Part shown: positions 39,587-49,186 of the stretch, piece after piece
Position numbering within the stretch: position 1 is the first letter of the stretch
Layout: each line of letters begins with the position of its first letter
Source: an uncultured Raoultella sp.
Lineage (GTDB): Bacteria; Pseudomonadota; Gammaproteobacteria; Enterobacterales; Enterobacteriaceae
Length of the DNA: 64,000 nt
NCBI GenBank assembly: GCA_900759445.1
Contig: CAAEVH010000004.1
Span: forward strand, 62,001-126,000
Direction of reading: 5' to 3'
Notes under the pieces: model-generated
Told to the model about the DNA's origin: nothing
What the model saw: only the letters and a program-made list of their open reading frames with translations
The model's database searches: none
Made by a program: the position numbers and the translations under genes

Positions 39587-41437
39587 TCAGAGTTTATCCA
39601 GCAACTTTTTAACATCTTTACCGTTGCGGGAGTCTTTATTGCGATCGGCCCAGTCGTTAAGGCGACGTTTTGCTTCATCCTGCAAATGCTTACGCAAAAT
39701 CTGGTCGACCTGCAGACTGTAGTTTAGCGCCTGCCACTGACCGTAGACTCTGAGAGGAACCGGGGTAGCCTTCAGGAAGTTAATCAGCTTACTTTCGCCA
39801 TCCCAGCCGCCCAGCACGCGAATGTTAAACAGCGTGTCGCAATTCAGCTTCACCAGATCCAGCGTTCCCTTGCCGGTCAGCGCCAGCATCGCCGACTCAC
39901 CCGCCATGTTATCCAGCGTAACCTCGCCGTCATCCAGCGTCATATCGGTTACGAAATGATCCAACCGGGTCACGTTATCCAGGTTTTGCTGAGCTTTAAC
40001 ATCCCCACCGCTACGTTCGACGGCCTGTTGTATCATCTGCTGGAAGTTCATTCCTTCCATTCGCGTATCGCTCATTTCGACATGGGCCTGCCCTTGCCAG
40101 CTATGACGAAACGCCTGGGCATCAATATCTGAGCCAGAGAAATCCCCTGCCAGTGACAGCTTACCGGTGAGGGCGATGGGGTAATCGAAGGCTTTCAGGA
40201 TAGTACCAATTTCTACGCCTTCCAGGCGCGGATGGAAGACCGCACGCGGCTGTCCTTTTCTGGCATCCAGCATACCAGGAAGCGACACCAGTCCGCCGTC
40301 ACTTTTCCCCTGCAACTGCGTAACGTTCAATAAGCCGAACTGGTTGTCAATTTTTGCCGAGACATTGTCAAACGCCATTTTCCGCCACAGCACTTTGTCA
40401 GCTTGCAACGCGATGTCTGCCGAAAATCCCTTCAGTCCCTGATACGAAACGGCATCAACCTGGGAAGCAATGACGGGGCGCGCCAGCGTTGACTGACTCT
40501 GACCTTGCTGAACCTCACCGTTCGTCGTCACAACCTCACGTTGCACGAGCAGATTGTCCAGATTGAGCTGACCAAACTTCAGGTCGACAGCCCATTCTGG
40601 TTTTTCCAACAATGTCACATGAACTTGCCCGGCGAGAGAGCTGTCGTTAGCGGTCAAATGAATCTGGCTAAACGCGAGCTGTTTTTTCTCTTCCAGCCAC
40701 TGCGCCTGAAACTGTCCCTGGCCTTTGATCCCCTGCGCCGGTAGATCGGCCCCCTGCAATTGCCAGCTTAGCTGCTCAATATTCGCGGATAAGTTATGCG
40801 GATAGTCGGAGGCATCAACGCTGCCGTTGAAGGATAACGCGAGGTCACGCTGATCGCGGTTAACGCGCCCGGAGAAATCAAACGTGCCGCGGTGCTGGTT
40901 ATCCTGTTCCATGTCCAGACGAATATCGCGAACCGTGACCTGTTCATCGTCTTCATGCTGGAATACCAGAACGCTATCGGCAACACGCAGGCGGGCAATA
41001 TCAAACGACCATCCTCTGTCTTCAGCCAGGTCGGGCAACGTATTGTCTTTTGGGGCAACGGGCGCATCTTCGCCGCGCACCGCTTCAGTTTGCGGGGTCA
41101 GTTGAATCACCGCGCCTTTGAGCATCACCTGCTTCACACTGAGCTGGTGACTCAACAGCGGCCACAACGCGACGTCAAGACGCATATTGTCGGCACGAAT
41201 CAGGGGTTCGCTGGCGCCTTCAGCCGTTAACACCATGCGCCCCGAGAGGATGCTCAGCTGAGGCCATACGTGCCAACGCAGCGGGCCATCCAACTGCAGC
41301 TGATATCCGCTACGCGCAGCAACCTGCTTGACCATATATGCGCGGAAATCATTCGGATTAACCAACAGTACTAACGCAGAAAAACCGGCCACCAGCACGA
41401 CCAGTAGGATCATCAGCGTCGTCAGAAATCGTCTCAT
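39587..41437 (-). CDS. asmA: AsmA family outer-membrane assembly protein
   Basis: A large periplasmic protein anchored by an N-terminal hydrophobic helix (MRRFLTTLMILLVVLVAGF). Like its E. coli relative it has an AsmA N-terminal domain and a C-terminal AsmA_2 region (LTGKLSLAGDFSGSDIDAQ), consistent with the bridge-like AsmA family implicated in phospholipid transport and outer-membrane biogenesis. I placed the start at 41437 to match the 617-residue E. coli protein; a longer frame to 41518 would overlap dcd. It is last in udk-dcd-asmA order. Confidence 0.95.
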   Translation of the reverse strand: MRRFLTTLMILLVVLVAGFSALVLLVNPNDFRAYMVKQVAARSGYQLQLDGPLRWHVWPQLSILSGRMVLTAEGASEPLIRADNMRLDVALWPLLSHQLSVKQVMLKGAVIQLTPQTEAVRGEDAPVAPKDNTLPDLAEDRGWSFDIARLRVADSVLVFQHEDDEQVTVRDIRLDMEQDNQHRGTFDFSGRVNRDQRDLALSFNGSVDASDYPHNLSANIEQLSWQLQGADLPAQGIKGQGQFQAQWLEEKKQLAFSQIHLTANDSSLAGQVHVTLLEKPEWAVDLKFGQLNLDNLLVQREVVTTNGEVQQGQSQSTLARPVIASQVDAVSYQGLKGFSADIALQADKVLWRKMAFDNVSAKIDNQFGLLNVTQLQGKSDGGLVSLPGMLDARKGQPRAVFHPRLEGVEIGTILKAFDYPIALTGKLSLAGDFSGSDIDAQAFRHSWQGQAHVEMSDTRMEGMNFQQMIQQAVERSGGDVKAQQNLDNVTRLDHFVTDMTLDDGEVTLDNMAGESAMLALTGKGTLDLVKLNCDTLFNIRVLGGWDGESKLINFLKATPVPLRVYGQWQALNYSLQVDQILRKHLQDEAKRRLNDWADRNKDSRNGKDVKKLLDKL

Positions 41438-41462
41438 GCTATCCCCAATGGACTGAAAATAC

Positions 41463-42044
41463 TCAGTCTTTATCGATCCGGCTGGCAACGGCGCCCTGCT
41501 GATCGCGATACTTTGCATCCTGACGACGGTTGTAAGGTCGCGCCGCCGGACCGGAAAGCGGTTCGAAGCTTAATGCGCCAATCGGCATGCCAGGACGCAG
41601 GGCCAGCGGTAGTTTTCCGGAGTTGTAAAACTCCAGTACGATGCAGCCAGACCAGCCCGGATCGATACGGTGTGCGGTGACGTGTACCATCAGTCCCAGA
41701 CGCGCCAGCGAAGAACGGCCATCTAACCAACCCACAAGATCGGAAGGCAGCGTCACGGATTCGAACGTCACTGCCAGCGCCAGTTCGCCCGGATGCAGGA
41801 AAAATGCCTCGCCGTCTTTGAGGACGATTTCATCACTCATCACGCGATCCAGCGCGGCGCTGACTTCATCTTTCGGTCCGCTCAGATCGATATACGCCGC
41901 CGTATGCCCGCGGAACGTACGGAATTTGTTGCCAAGGCGCACATCTACCGTGGCGCCGTTGATTCGCTCGACAGGAGGGCGTGGATTGATCGACAGACGA
42001 CCTTGATCCAACCAGGCTTCAATATCTCGGTCACATAAACGCAT
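41463..42044 (-). CDS. dcd: dCTP deaminase
   Basis: Deaminates dCTP to dUTP, the main source of dUMP for thymidylate synthesis in enterobacteria. It is 193 residues, the E. coli length. Visible motifs are [57 protein letters not shown] with the conserved R-S-S and nearby active-site residues, and [18 protein letters not shown]. It lies 91 bp after udk, and the spacer contains a 10-bp inverted repeat. Confidence 0.98.
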   Translation of the reverse strand: MRLCDRDIEAWLDQGRLSINPRPPVERINGATVDVRLGNKFRTFRGHTAAYIDLSGPKDEVSAALDRVMSDEIVLKDGEAFFLHPGELALAVTFESVTLPSDLVGWLDGRSSLARLGLMVHVTAHRIDPGWSGCIVLEFYNSGKLPLALRPGMPIGALSFEPLSGPAARPYNRRQDAKYRDQQGAVASRIDKD

Positions 42045-42070
42045 GGCACTTTCTCCTTTCGTGCTTCAAC

Positions 42071-42095
42071 CCCTTAATGCCAGGTGCATTAAGGG
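42071..42095 (-). repeat. 10-bp inverted repeat between udk and dcd
   Basis: CCCTTAATGC (42071-42080) and GCATTAAGGG (42086-42095) are perfect complements with a 5-nt loop. No U-tract follows on the minus strand, so it is not a standard terminator. It lies 26 bp upstream of dcd and could affect dcd translation or mRNA processing. Confidence 0.6.
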
Positions 42096-42135
42096 TGAAC
42101 CAGGTTATCACTGAACGGTACACAATTCGCTGAAC

Positions 42136-42777
42136 TTATTCAAAGAACTGACTGATTTTAGCCTTCAGAATATCGATGGCGATGCGGTTTTTACCCCCGC
42201 GCGGCACAATAATGTCGGCGTACTGTTTTGAAGGCTCAATAAATTGCAGGAACATTGGACGGACGGTTTTCTGGTATTGCGCCATCACTGAATCCATTGA
42301 ACGACCACGTTCGTTCACATCGCGCTTGATACGGCGCATCAGGCAAATATCCAGCGGGGTATCAACAAAAATAGAGAAGTTCATCTCATCACGCAAACGC
42401 GCATCCGTCAGCAGCAAAATGCCTTCCAGGATGATGACTTTCTTGGGTTCGATATGAATAGTGTCTTGCGTGCGCGTGTGCTCAACGTAGCTGTACACTG
42501 GCAGCTCAATGGCACTACCGCGTTTCAGCGTTTGCAGATGTTGGAACAGCAGGCTGTGATCCATCGCGTTCGGATGGTCGTAGTTGGTTTTTACACGCTC
42601 TTCCATCGATAGATGGCTTTGATCTTTGTAATAGCTGTCTTCGGGAATAACGCCAATATGTTCGTCACCGACTTGTTCACGCAATTCGCGATAAAGAGTA
42701 CTGGCAATAAGACTCTTGCCGGAAGCCGATGCGCCGGCAATGCCGATAATGACGCACTGATGGGACTGATCAGTCAT
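42136..42777 (-). CDS. udk: Uridine/cytidine kinase
   Basis: Phosphorylates uridine and cytidine to UMP and CMP in pyrimidine salvage. It is 213 residues, the E. coli length. The P-loop is [14 protein letters not shown], followed by [38 protein letters not shown] as the Walker B-like segment and [16 protein letters not shown] in the lid. It is first in the udk-dcd-asmA series and is divergent from yegE. Confidence 0.98.
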   Translation of the reverse strand: MTDQSHQCVIIGIAGASASGKSLIASTLYRELREQVGDEHIGVIPEDSYYKDQSHLSMEERVKTNYDHPNAMDHSLLFQHLQTLKRGSAIELPVYSYVEHTRTQDTIHIEPKKVIILEGILLLTDARLRDEMNFSIFVDTPLDICLMRRIKRDVNERGRSMDSVMAQYQKTVRPMFLQFIEPSKQYADIIVPRGGKNRIAIDILKAKISQFFE

Positions 42778-43092
42778 AAATTTAGCGACCTGATTAACCT
42801 GGATGTTAGGAAGGGCGGCGCCGAAACGCCAAACGCGGCAATTATAGGGATTTCAGCGGCGCGACGCCAGCCCAGGCTGCACCAATGCCTTCCCTGTCGC
42901 AAATTAAAACGGTCATATTTAAAGCATGCGCTACATTTATTCGCCAGCCTTAGTAATTAATAGCTTGAGAGTGTTAATTTATGAGCAGCTGGCGTATAAA
43001 TTGTAAATTATTTGTACTAGCATAAACCCAGATTAAATGTGATGCGTCCGGCATCTCTACTGGGCGACAACGGCTATTTGGGTAGAGTGGTA
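42778..43092. other. Divergent promoter region between udk and yegE
   Basis: A 315-bp gap that must hold the promoters of the leftward udk operon and rightward yegE. The half near yegE is AT-rich and promoter-like. I see no RNA gene, repeat or small coding sequence here. Confidence 0.6.
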
Positions 43093-46000
43093 ATGAGTAA
43101 ACAATCCCAACATGTTTTAGTTACCTTACCTCATCCTCTACTGCGCCTGGCCAGTTTAGGTCTGGTGGCTTTCATCTTTACGCTGTTCTCGCTGGAACTG
43201 TCTCGTTTCGGGGCGCAGCTGGCGCCGCTGTGGTTTCCGACCTCAATCATGATGGTGGCTTTTTACCGTCATGCGGGAAAAATGTGGCCGGGGATCGCGC
43301 TGGCGTGCTCATTGGGTAACATCGCGGGTTCTTTGCTCTTCTTCCCCGGAGAGTCGCTTAGCTTTACCTACACGGCCATCAACATTATTGAGGCTGTCGT
43401 GGGGGCAATGTTATTGCGCAAACTGCTGCCCTGGTACAATCCTTTACAAAATCTCAACGACTGGGCGCGCCTGGCATTCGGCAGCGCAGTGGTCCCTCCG
43501 CTGCTGGGCGGCGTATTACTCTGGTTATTATTACCGCAAGAAACGTCGTTAAATACCTTCCTCATTTGGGTGCTGTCAGAATCCATCGGCGCGCTGGCGC
43601 TGGTACCATTAGGTTTACTGTTTAAGCCACATTATCTGCTGCGCCACCGCAATCCGCGATTACTGCTTGAAACCCTGATTACGCTTCTGGTGACGTTAAC
43701 GTTCAGTTGGCTGTCGATGATGTTCATTCCATGGCCGTTTACCTGCGTTATTGTCCTGTTGATGTGGAGCGCTGTCCGTCTGCCGCGTATGGAGGCGTTT
43801 TTAATTTTCCTCAGCACCGTGATGATGGTTTCGCTGATGTTGGCCGCTGACCCTTCGCTGCTCTACACCCCCAAACAGAACATGATGACCAGCATACCGT
43901 GGCTGCCGTTTTTGATGATCCTGTTGCCAGCCAATATGATGACCATGGTGATGTACGCGTTTCGGGCTGAACGCAAGCACATCTCAGAAAGCGAAGCGCG
44001 CTTTCGCAATGCTATGGAGTATTCCGCAATTGGCATGGCGCTGGTCGGGACCGAGGGGCAATGGCTACAGGCCAATAAAGCCTTGTGCCAGTTTCTGGGC
44101 TATAGCCAGGAGGAGCTACGTTCGCTCACCTTCCAGCAATTAACCTGGCCGGAAGATTTGAACAATGACCTCGAACAGTTAAACATGCTGGCGCGCGGGG
44201 AAATTAACAGCTATTCCATGGAGAAACGCTATTACACGCGCGCAGGCGAGGTGGTATGGGCTTTGCTGGCCGTTTCGCTGGTGCGCCATAGCGACAACAC
44301 CCCACTCTACTTTATTGCGCAGATTGAGGACATTAACGATCTGAAGCACACCGAGTGGATGAACAAACGGCTGATGGAGCGCATTACGCTCGCTAATGAA
44401 GCCGGGGGGATCGGCATTTGGGAATGGGAACTGCAGCCTGATGTGATCAGTTGGGATAAGCGTATGTTCGATCTCTACGAAGTCCCGGCACATATCAAGC
44501 CCAGCTGGCAAGTCTGGTATGAATGCGTTGTGCCTGAAGATCGCGAACACGCCGAAAATGTGATTCGCGATTCGCTGGCCGCACGAGCCCCGTTTAAGCT
44601 TGAGTTTCGTATCGCGGTAAAAGGTGGCATACGGCATATCCGCTCATTGGCCAACCGGGTACTGAATAAAGACGGTGAAGTTGAACGCTTACTTGGCATC
44701 AATATGGATATGACCGAGGTGAAGCAGCTCAACGAAGCGCTGTTCCAAGAAAAAGAGCGTTTGCATATTACGCTGGACTCCATCGGCGAGGCGGTGATTT
44801 GTATTGATGTCGACATGAATGTGACCTTTATGAATCCGGTCGCTGAGAAAATGAGCGGCTGGCAGCAGGAAAACGCAATTGGCATTCCGCTCCTGACGGT
44901 ACTGCGTATTACTTTCGGCGATAACGGTCCGCTGATGGAAAATATCTACAGTGCCGACATGTCGCGTAAGGCAATGGAGCAGGAAGTCGTCCTGCATTGT
45001 CGCAACGGCAACAGTTATGACATTCAGTACAGCATCACGCCCCTCAGCACCCTTGATGGCGGCAGCATTGGCTCGGTGCTGGTCATTCAGGATGTCACCG
45101 AGTCACGTAAGATGCTGCGCCAGCTTAGCTACAGCGCTTCGCATGACGACCTGACGCAGTTGGCCAATCGGGTCAGCTTTGAAAACCATCTCAAACAGTT
45201 GCTGCATACGGTGCACGACGCACACCAGAGTCATGTGCTGGTTTTTATCGATCTTGATCGTTTTAAAGCGGTGAACGATAGCGCAGGGCATGCCGCAGGC
45301 GATGCCCTGCTGCGCGAACTCTCTTCACTGATGCTAAGCATGCTGCGGTCCAGCGATATGCTGGCGCGCCTTGGCGGCGACGAGTTTGGTCTGTTGCTGC
45401 CGGATTGTAATATCGAAAGCGCCCGCTTCATCTCAGGTCGCATCATCAGTGCTATTAACGATTACCACTTCATGTGGGATGGCCGCTTGCACCGCATTGG
45501 CGCCAGTGCGGGAATTACGCTGATTGATGACAAAAACCATGTTGCGACTGACGTCATGTCTCAGGCGGATATCGCCTGCTACGCGGCGAAAAACAGCGGA
45601 CGTGGGCGTGTCTGCGTCTATGAACCACAGCAAAGCCAGGCGCATGCCGCGCGTAGCCAACTGTCATTGGACGAACAAAAGCATACCATTATGCACAGCC
45701 CCATGCTGATGATCGCCAGAGGCGTGGCTTCTCCACGTATACCTGAGACGTTTAGCTTCTGGCTTATATCGCTACGCTTAGGGACCGCTGAAGGCGAAGT
45801 GATTGAAGAGCAGACATTCCGTACCGGGCTGGTCGATCCCACATTGAATCAAGCGCTCGACCGTCGGGTATTCAGCGAATTCTTCCAGAATGCTGCCCCG
45901 GCAGTCGCCAGCAAGGGCCTCAGTGTTGCGCTCCCCCTTTCCGCCGCCGGGCTGCTCAATTCAGAACTTGTTGATGAGCTGCTGGAACAATTGCAACATA

Positions 46001-46422
46001 GTCCGTTACCGCCGCGGCTGCTGCACCTGACCGTTCCGGCCAGCGTCATCAAAACGAATCCAACGCAGGCGATATCCGCCCTGCATCGGCTACGTCAGTT
46101 CGGTTGTCGAATTGTGTTAAGTCAGGTCGGTCGTGATTTAGAGCTTTTTGACAATCTGAAATACCACATTGTCGATTACCTGTTGCTTGACAGCGAGCTA
46201 AGCGCCAGCGCTCACGGAGACCTGATTGACGAGATGTGGGTGTCCATTATCCAGGGCCATGCCCAGCGTCTGGACATTAAAAGCATCGCCGGTCCGGTGC
46301 AGTTGCCGCTTATCATGGATGCGCTTTCTGGCATCGGTATTGACATGATTTATGGCGACATTATTGCCAACGCTCAACCGTTGGATCTGCTACTGAATAC
46401 CAGTAATTTCGCCATCAACTGA
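43093..46422 (+). CDS. dgcE: Diguanylate cyclase DgcE (YegE)
   Basis: A 1,109-residue membrane-bound diguanylate cyclase that makes c-di-GMP. The N-terminal 300 residues form a MASE1 membrane sensor domain with many hydrophobic segments. Three PAS-type regions follow (FRNAMEYSAIGMALVG, then the EAGGIGIWEWEL region, then LHITLDSIGEAV), then a GGDEF domain with the intact active site RLGGDEFGLLLPD, and a C-terminal EAL-like domain lacking the EAL motif. In E. coli it acts at the top of the curli/CsgD cascade. The start at 43093 (MSKQSQHV) matches E. coli; a GTG at 43039 is in frame. Confidence 0.96.
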   Translation: MSKQSQHVLVTLPHPLLRLASLGLVAFIFTLFSLELSRFGAQLAPLWFPTSIMMVAFYRHAGKMWPGIALACSLGNIAGSLLFFPGESLSFTYTAINIIEAVVGAMLLRKLLPWYNPLQNLNDWARLAFGSAVVPPLLGGVLLWLLLPQETSLNTFLIWVLSESIGALALVPLGLLFKPHYLLRHRNPRLLLETLITLLVTLTFSWLSMMFIPWPFTCVIVLLMWSAVRLPRMEAFLIFLSTVMMVSLMLAADPSLLYTPKQNMMTSIPWLPFLMILLPANMMTMVMYAFRAERKHISESEARFRNAMEYSAIGMALVGTEGQWLQANKALCQFLGYSQEELRSLTFQQLTWPEDLNNDLEQLNMLARGEINSYSMEKRYYTRAGEVVWALLAVSLVRHSDNTPLYFIAQIEDINDLKHTEWMNKRLMERITLANEAGGIGIWEWELQPDVISWDKRMFDLYEVPAHIKPSWQVWYECVVPEDREHAENVIRDSLAARAPFKLEFRIAVKGGIRHIRSLANRVLNKDGEVERLLGINMDMTEVKQLNEALFQEKERLHITLDSIGEAVICIDVDMNVTFMNPVAEKMSGWQQENAIGIPLLTVLRITFGDNGPLMENIYSADMSRKAMEQEVVLHCRNGNSYDIQYSITPLSTLDGGSIGSVLVIQDVTESRKMLRQLSYSASHDDLTQLANRVSFENHLKQLLHTVHDAHQSHVLVFIDLDRFKAVNDSAGHAAGDALLRELSSLMLSMLRSSDMLARLGGDEFGLLLPDCNIESARFISGRIISAINDYHFMWDGRLHRIGASAGITLIDDKNHVATDVMSQADIACYAAKNSGRGRVCVYEPQQSQAHAARSQLSLDEQKHTIMHSPMLMIARGVASPRIPETFSFWLISLRLGTAEGEVIEEQTFRTGLVDPTLNQALDRRVFSEFFQNAAPAVASKGLSVALPLSAAGLLNSELVDELLEQLQHSPLPPRLLHLTVPASVIKTNPTQAISALHRLRQFGCRIVLSQVGRDLELFDNLKYHIVDYLLLDSELSASAHGDLIDEMWVSIIQGHAQRLDIKSIAGPVQLPLIMDALSGIGIDMIYGDIIANAQPLDLLLNTSNFAIN

Positions 46423-47259
46423 CGGTTGCCAGCCATCCGTGTACCAGATATGCAAGAGTGCATAGGAGCGCCAGGGTTTCCAACGCTCTGCATACCGCCG
46501 GATCTGGGCTGGCGTCATGCCGGGAAAACGCTGTTTAATCAGATAATCATCCGGCAAAAAAACATCCTTCGCCTGCCAACCACGCAGCGCAAAATAGTTG
46601 GCGGTCCAGCGCCCTATTCCGGGAAACGTTTGTAGTTGCTTAACGCCTTGCTCAATATCGTCAGGCGCTACTGTCGCAAGCGTTCCTTCAAGCGTTGCAC
46701 GCGCCAGGTGAATCAACGCTTCAGCACGTTTGAGCGGCATCCCTAACGCTTTCAGGTGCAGCGGTTCGGCGTCAGCAAGCGCTTCAGGCGTGGGAAAACA
46801 AACATACCCTGGCGCATCCTCCAGCGTGTCGCCATAAGCATGGGCGACTTTCGCCGTCAGTTTTGCCGCCATAGCCACGCTGACTAACTGCCCTAAAATC
46901 GCCCGTACCCCTTGCTCAAAAGCATCGACACATCCCGGCAGGCGCAGTCCCGGACGCGCCGCACCAAGGCTTCCCAGCGCGCTGACAATTTGCTGCGGGC
47001 AACAAGTAAGATCAAACAAACGGGTTATTTTCGCCAGGCACTCGGGGGCGGCGGGTTGTAATCCCGAACTTAACGTCACCTGTAGCACATTGGCGTGCAA
47101 ATCCGGTACGACGCGCACCAGACCCCGATGCTCCCCTACGGACAGGCTTCTGGTATAACTCAGTTCCTCCACCGTTTCGACACCGTCAACCGCACGGGCG
47201 GCAAGAAATCCCAGCATCCAGGGCCAGTCATAAGGCGGTTGCCAGCTCAGCGTGAACAT
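46390..47259 (-). CDS. alkA: DNA-3-methyladenine glycosylase II AlkA
   Basis: A base-excision repair glycosylase that removes alkylated bases such as 3-methyladenine. It is 289 residues, seven more than E. coli AlkA. The helix-hairpin-helix is QTFPGIGRWTANYFALRG, and the catalytic aspartate, equivalent to Asp238, is in VFLPDDYLIKQRF. The extra C-terminal residues lie where the gene overlaps the 3' end of yegE by 33 bp on the opposite strand. Confidence 0.97.
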   Translation of the reverse strand: MFTLSWQPPYDWPWMLGFLAARAVDGVETVEELSYTRSLSVGEHRGLVRVVPDLHANVLQVTLSSGLQPAAPECLAKITRLFDLTCCPQQIVSALGSLGAARPGLRLPGCVDAFEQGVRAILGQLVSVAMAAKLTAKVAHAYGDTLEDAPGYVCFPTPEALADAEPLHLKALGMPLKRAEALIHLARATLEGTLATVAPDDIEQGVKQLQTFPGIGRWTANYFALRGWQAKDVFLPDDYLIKQRFPGMTPAQIRRYAERWKPWRSYALLHIWYTDGWQPSVDGEITGIQ

Positions 47260-47395
47260 TCAGTTTTCCTTTTTATGCAAACCTACAGCATAAACGGTAT
47301 TCAATCGATGCGCCTTGCTTTCATATTCCAGTTGTCGGAGCGTCAACATTTCGTTAAAGTCACGCCCCTTCTTCACTGGCATGGGGATTTTTACG

Positions 47396-48748
47396 GTGTT
47401 TATTGGTTTTGACTACGGTACGGCAAACTGTTCAGTGGCCGTTATGCGTGACGGGCAGCCTCACCTGCTCAAAATGGAAAATAACAGCACGCTTCTGCCT
47501 TCAATGCTGTGCGCGCCAACGCGCGAAGCGGTCAGCGAGTGGCTGTATCGCCATCACGACATCCCAACCACTGACGACGAAACGCAGGCGCTGCTTCGCC
47601 GCGCGATGCGCTATAACCGCGAAGAAGACATCGACGTTAACGCCAACAGCGTGCAGTTCGGTCTGGCATCGCTGGGTCAATATATTGAAGACCCGGAAGA
47701 GGTGTACTTCGTTAAATCGCCAAAATCATTTTTGGGTGCCAGCGGTCTGAAGCCGCAGCAGGTTGCGCTGTTTGAAGATCTGGTCTGCGCGATGATGCTG
47801 CACATCCGCAACCAGGCACAAAATCAGTTGCCGGAAGCCATCACCCAGGCCGTTATTGGTCGTCCCATCAACTTCCAGGGGTTAGGGGGCGATGATGCCA
47901 ACGCCCAGGCGCAGGGTATTCTTGAACGTGCGGCCAAACGCGCCGGTTTTCAGGATGTCGTCTTCCAGTACGAGCCGGTAGCGGCGGGTCTGGATTATGA
48001 AGCCACGCTGCAGGAAGAAAAACGCGTGCTGGTAGTGGATATTGGCGGGGGTACAACCGACTGTTCACTGCTGCTGATGGGGCCGCAATGGCATCAGCGC
48101 GCCGATCGTGAAAACAGCCTGCTGGGGCACAGCGGCTGCCGCGTTGGCGGGAACGATCTGGATATTGCGCTGGCGTTTAAACATCTGATGCCGCTGCTCG
48201 GTATGGGGGGAGAAACGGAAAAAGGGATCGCCTTACCTATTCTGCCCTGGTGGAACGCGGTCGCGATCAACGATGTTCCCGCGCAAAGTGACTTCTACAG
48301 TAGCGCCAACGGTCGCTTGCTCAACGATCTTGTCCGCGACGCGAAAGAAGCCGATAAAGTCGCCCTACTGCTTAAAGTCTGGCGTGAGCGTCTGAGCTAT
48401 CGCCTGGTGCGCAGCGCAGAAGAGAGCAAAATCGCGCTTTCCGATCAGACCATTGTGACGGCGGCGATACCGTTTATCAGCGACACGCTGGCAACCGATA
48501 TCAGTCAACACGGGCTGGAAGCTGCGCTCAATCAGCCCCTGGCGCGCATTCTGGAGCAGGTTCAACTGGCGCTTGAAAACGCGCAGGAAAAACCGGACGT
48601 GATTTACCTGACCGGCGGTAGCGCGCGTTCGCCGCTGATTAAAAAAGCCCTCGCCCAGCAACTTCCCGGGATTCCGATCGCGGGGGGCGATGATTTCGGT
48701 TCCGTTACTGCCGGACTGGCCCGCTGGGCTGACGTTGTTTTCCGCTAA
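47396..48748 (+). CDS. yegD: Hsp70-like actin-fold chaperone YegD
   Basis: A 450-residue Hsp70-family ATPase of the actin fold lacking the substrate-binding tail of DnaK. Phosphate 1 is FIGFDYGTANCSVAV, phosphate 2 is LVVDIGGGTTDCSLL, and the adenosine segment is YLTGGSARSPLIKKAL. Its client is unknown. I chose the GTG at 47396 with GGGGA eight bases upstream, because the next residues FIGFDYG match the N-terminus of E. coli YegD; an ATG at 47381 adds five residues. It is divergent from alkA. Confidence 0.93.
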   Translation: MFIGFDYGTANCSVAVMRDGQPHLLKMENNSTLLPSMLCAPTREAVSEWLYRHHDIPTTDDETQALLRRAMRYNREEDIDVNANSVQFGLASLGQYIEDPEEVYFVKSPKSFLGASGLKPQQVALFEDLVCAMMLHIRNQAQNQLPEAITQAVIGRPINFQGLGGDDANAQAQGILERAAKRAGFQDVVFQYEPVAAGLDYEATLQEEKRVLVVDIGGGTTDCSLLLMGPQWHQRADRENSLLGHSGCRVGGNDLDIALAFKHLMPLLGMGGETEKGIALPILPWWNAVAINDVPAQSDFYSSANGRLLNDLVRDAKEADKVALLLKVWRERLSYRLVRSAEESKIALSDQTIVTAAIPFISDTLATDISQHGLEAALNQPLARILEQVQLALENAQEKPDVIYLTGGSARSPLIKKALAQQLPGIPIAGGDDFGSVTAGLARWADVVFR

Positions 48749-48812
48749 GCGGCTCGCATGCTGAAAAGTACGCGTATTGACATCACCATTGCTGTGGCTT
48801 ATTTACAGGAAT

Positions 48813-48949
48813 GAGGGTTAGGGAGGGCTTCTCCTCCCCCTGGTGTCTTAGTAAGCCGGTAAGCTAATCACTAAGAGTATCACCAGGATGATGACCTGCT
48901 TCATCATAACCCTTTCCCTATTTTGGCCCCTTCCTCGGGAGGGGCTTTT
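48813..48949 (+). ncRNA. sib: Sib antisense RNA antitoxin
   Basis: An RNA of about 137 nt on the strand opposite ibs, recognised from the E. coli Sib pattern: it begins near GAGGGTTAGGGAGGG, covers the whole ibs coding region in antisense and ends in a GC-rich hairpin (GCCCCTTCC/GGGAGGGGC) with a short T-run near 48949. Sib RNAs repress synthesis of the Ibs toxin by base pairing. The 5' end is estimated by analogy. Confidence 0.85.
48848..48907 (-). CDS. ibs: Type I toxin peptide Ibs
   Basis: A 19-codon gene encoding [19 protein letters not shown], almost identical to E. coli Ibs peptides. The peptide is one short hydrophobic helix that inserts in the inner membrane and depolarises it when overproduced. 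AAGGG lies just upstream of the double ATG. It is fully overlapped on the other strand by the sib RNA. E. coli K-12 has two such pairs (ibsA/sibA, ibsB/sibB) at this location and only one is present here. Very short genes like this are missed by ordinary gene finders. Confidence 0.92.
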   Translation of the reverse strand: MMKQVIILVILLVISLPAY

Positions 48950-49115
48950 CCGTTCCAGCGTCCCGCTGGAATCTCTGGCTTTCCTCCTTTTTGCCTTGTC
49001 AGCACTCTAACGCACAATCACGTATTCGCTATCTTCACCACCGATTGTTGCGTAACGCTTCGCAAAGCCGCATCAGCATTCAGACGAATCCCGACAGTGT
49101 TTCATAATTCCTCCA

Positions 49116-49133
49116 TTTTTCTCCCTTGTTCGC
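49116..49133 (+). promoter_or_regulatory. BaeR-box-like site upstream of mdtA
   Basis: TTTTTCTCCCTTGTTCGC matches about 14 of 18 positions of the published BaeR consensus for the mdtA promoter, with the first nine bases identical. It lies 54 bp before the mdtA start. The operon encodes BaeS and BaeR, so this would give autoregulation. Confidence 0.65.
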
Positions 49134-49186
49134 TGGCTAAACTAGTATCATTCCGCGAATCGTTTCAGGATGAGAAACTTATAACA

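Larger units (their letters stand above)
48749..49186. other. Spacer between yegD and mdtA holding ibs/sib and mdtA control sites
   Basis: A 438-bp region with the ibs toxin and sib antitoxin RNA (48813-48949) and a BaeR-box-like site (49116-49133). The yegIJKL genes found here in E. coli K-12 are absent. Frames reading into mdtA from 48923 are not supported because the MdtA N-terminus begins at 49187. Confidence 0.75.

Noticed and set aside
39587..41518. A 27-residue N-terminal extension of AsmA overlapping dcd
   Set aside because: The family begins at MRRFLTTLM, which has its own hydrophobic signal; the extension overlaps dcd.
48923..49186. An 88-residue N-terminal extension of MdtA
   Set aside because: It would cover the sib terminator and BaeR box, has no matching family sequence, and the true N-terminus MKGSKKSRW is followed at once by the membrane anchor.
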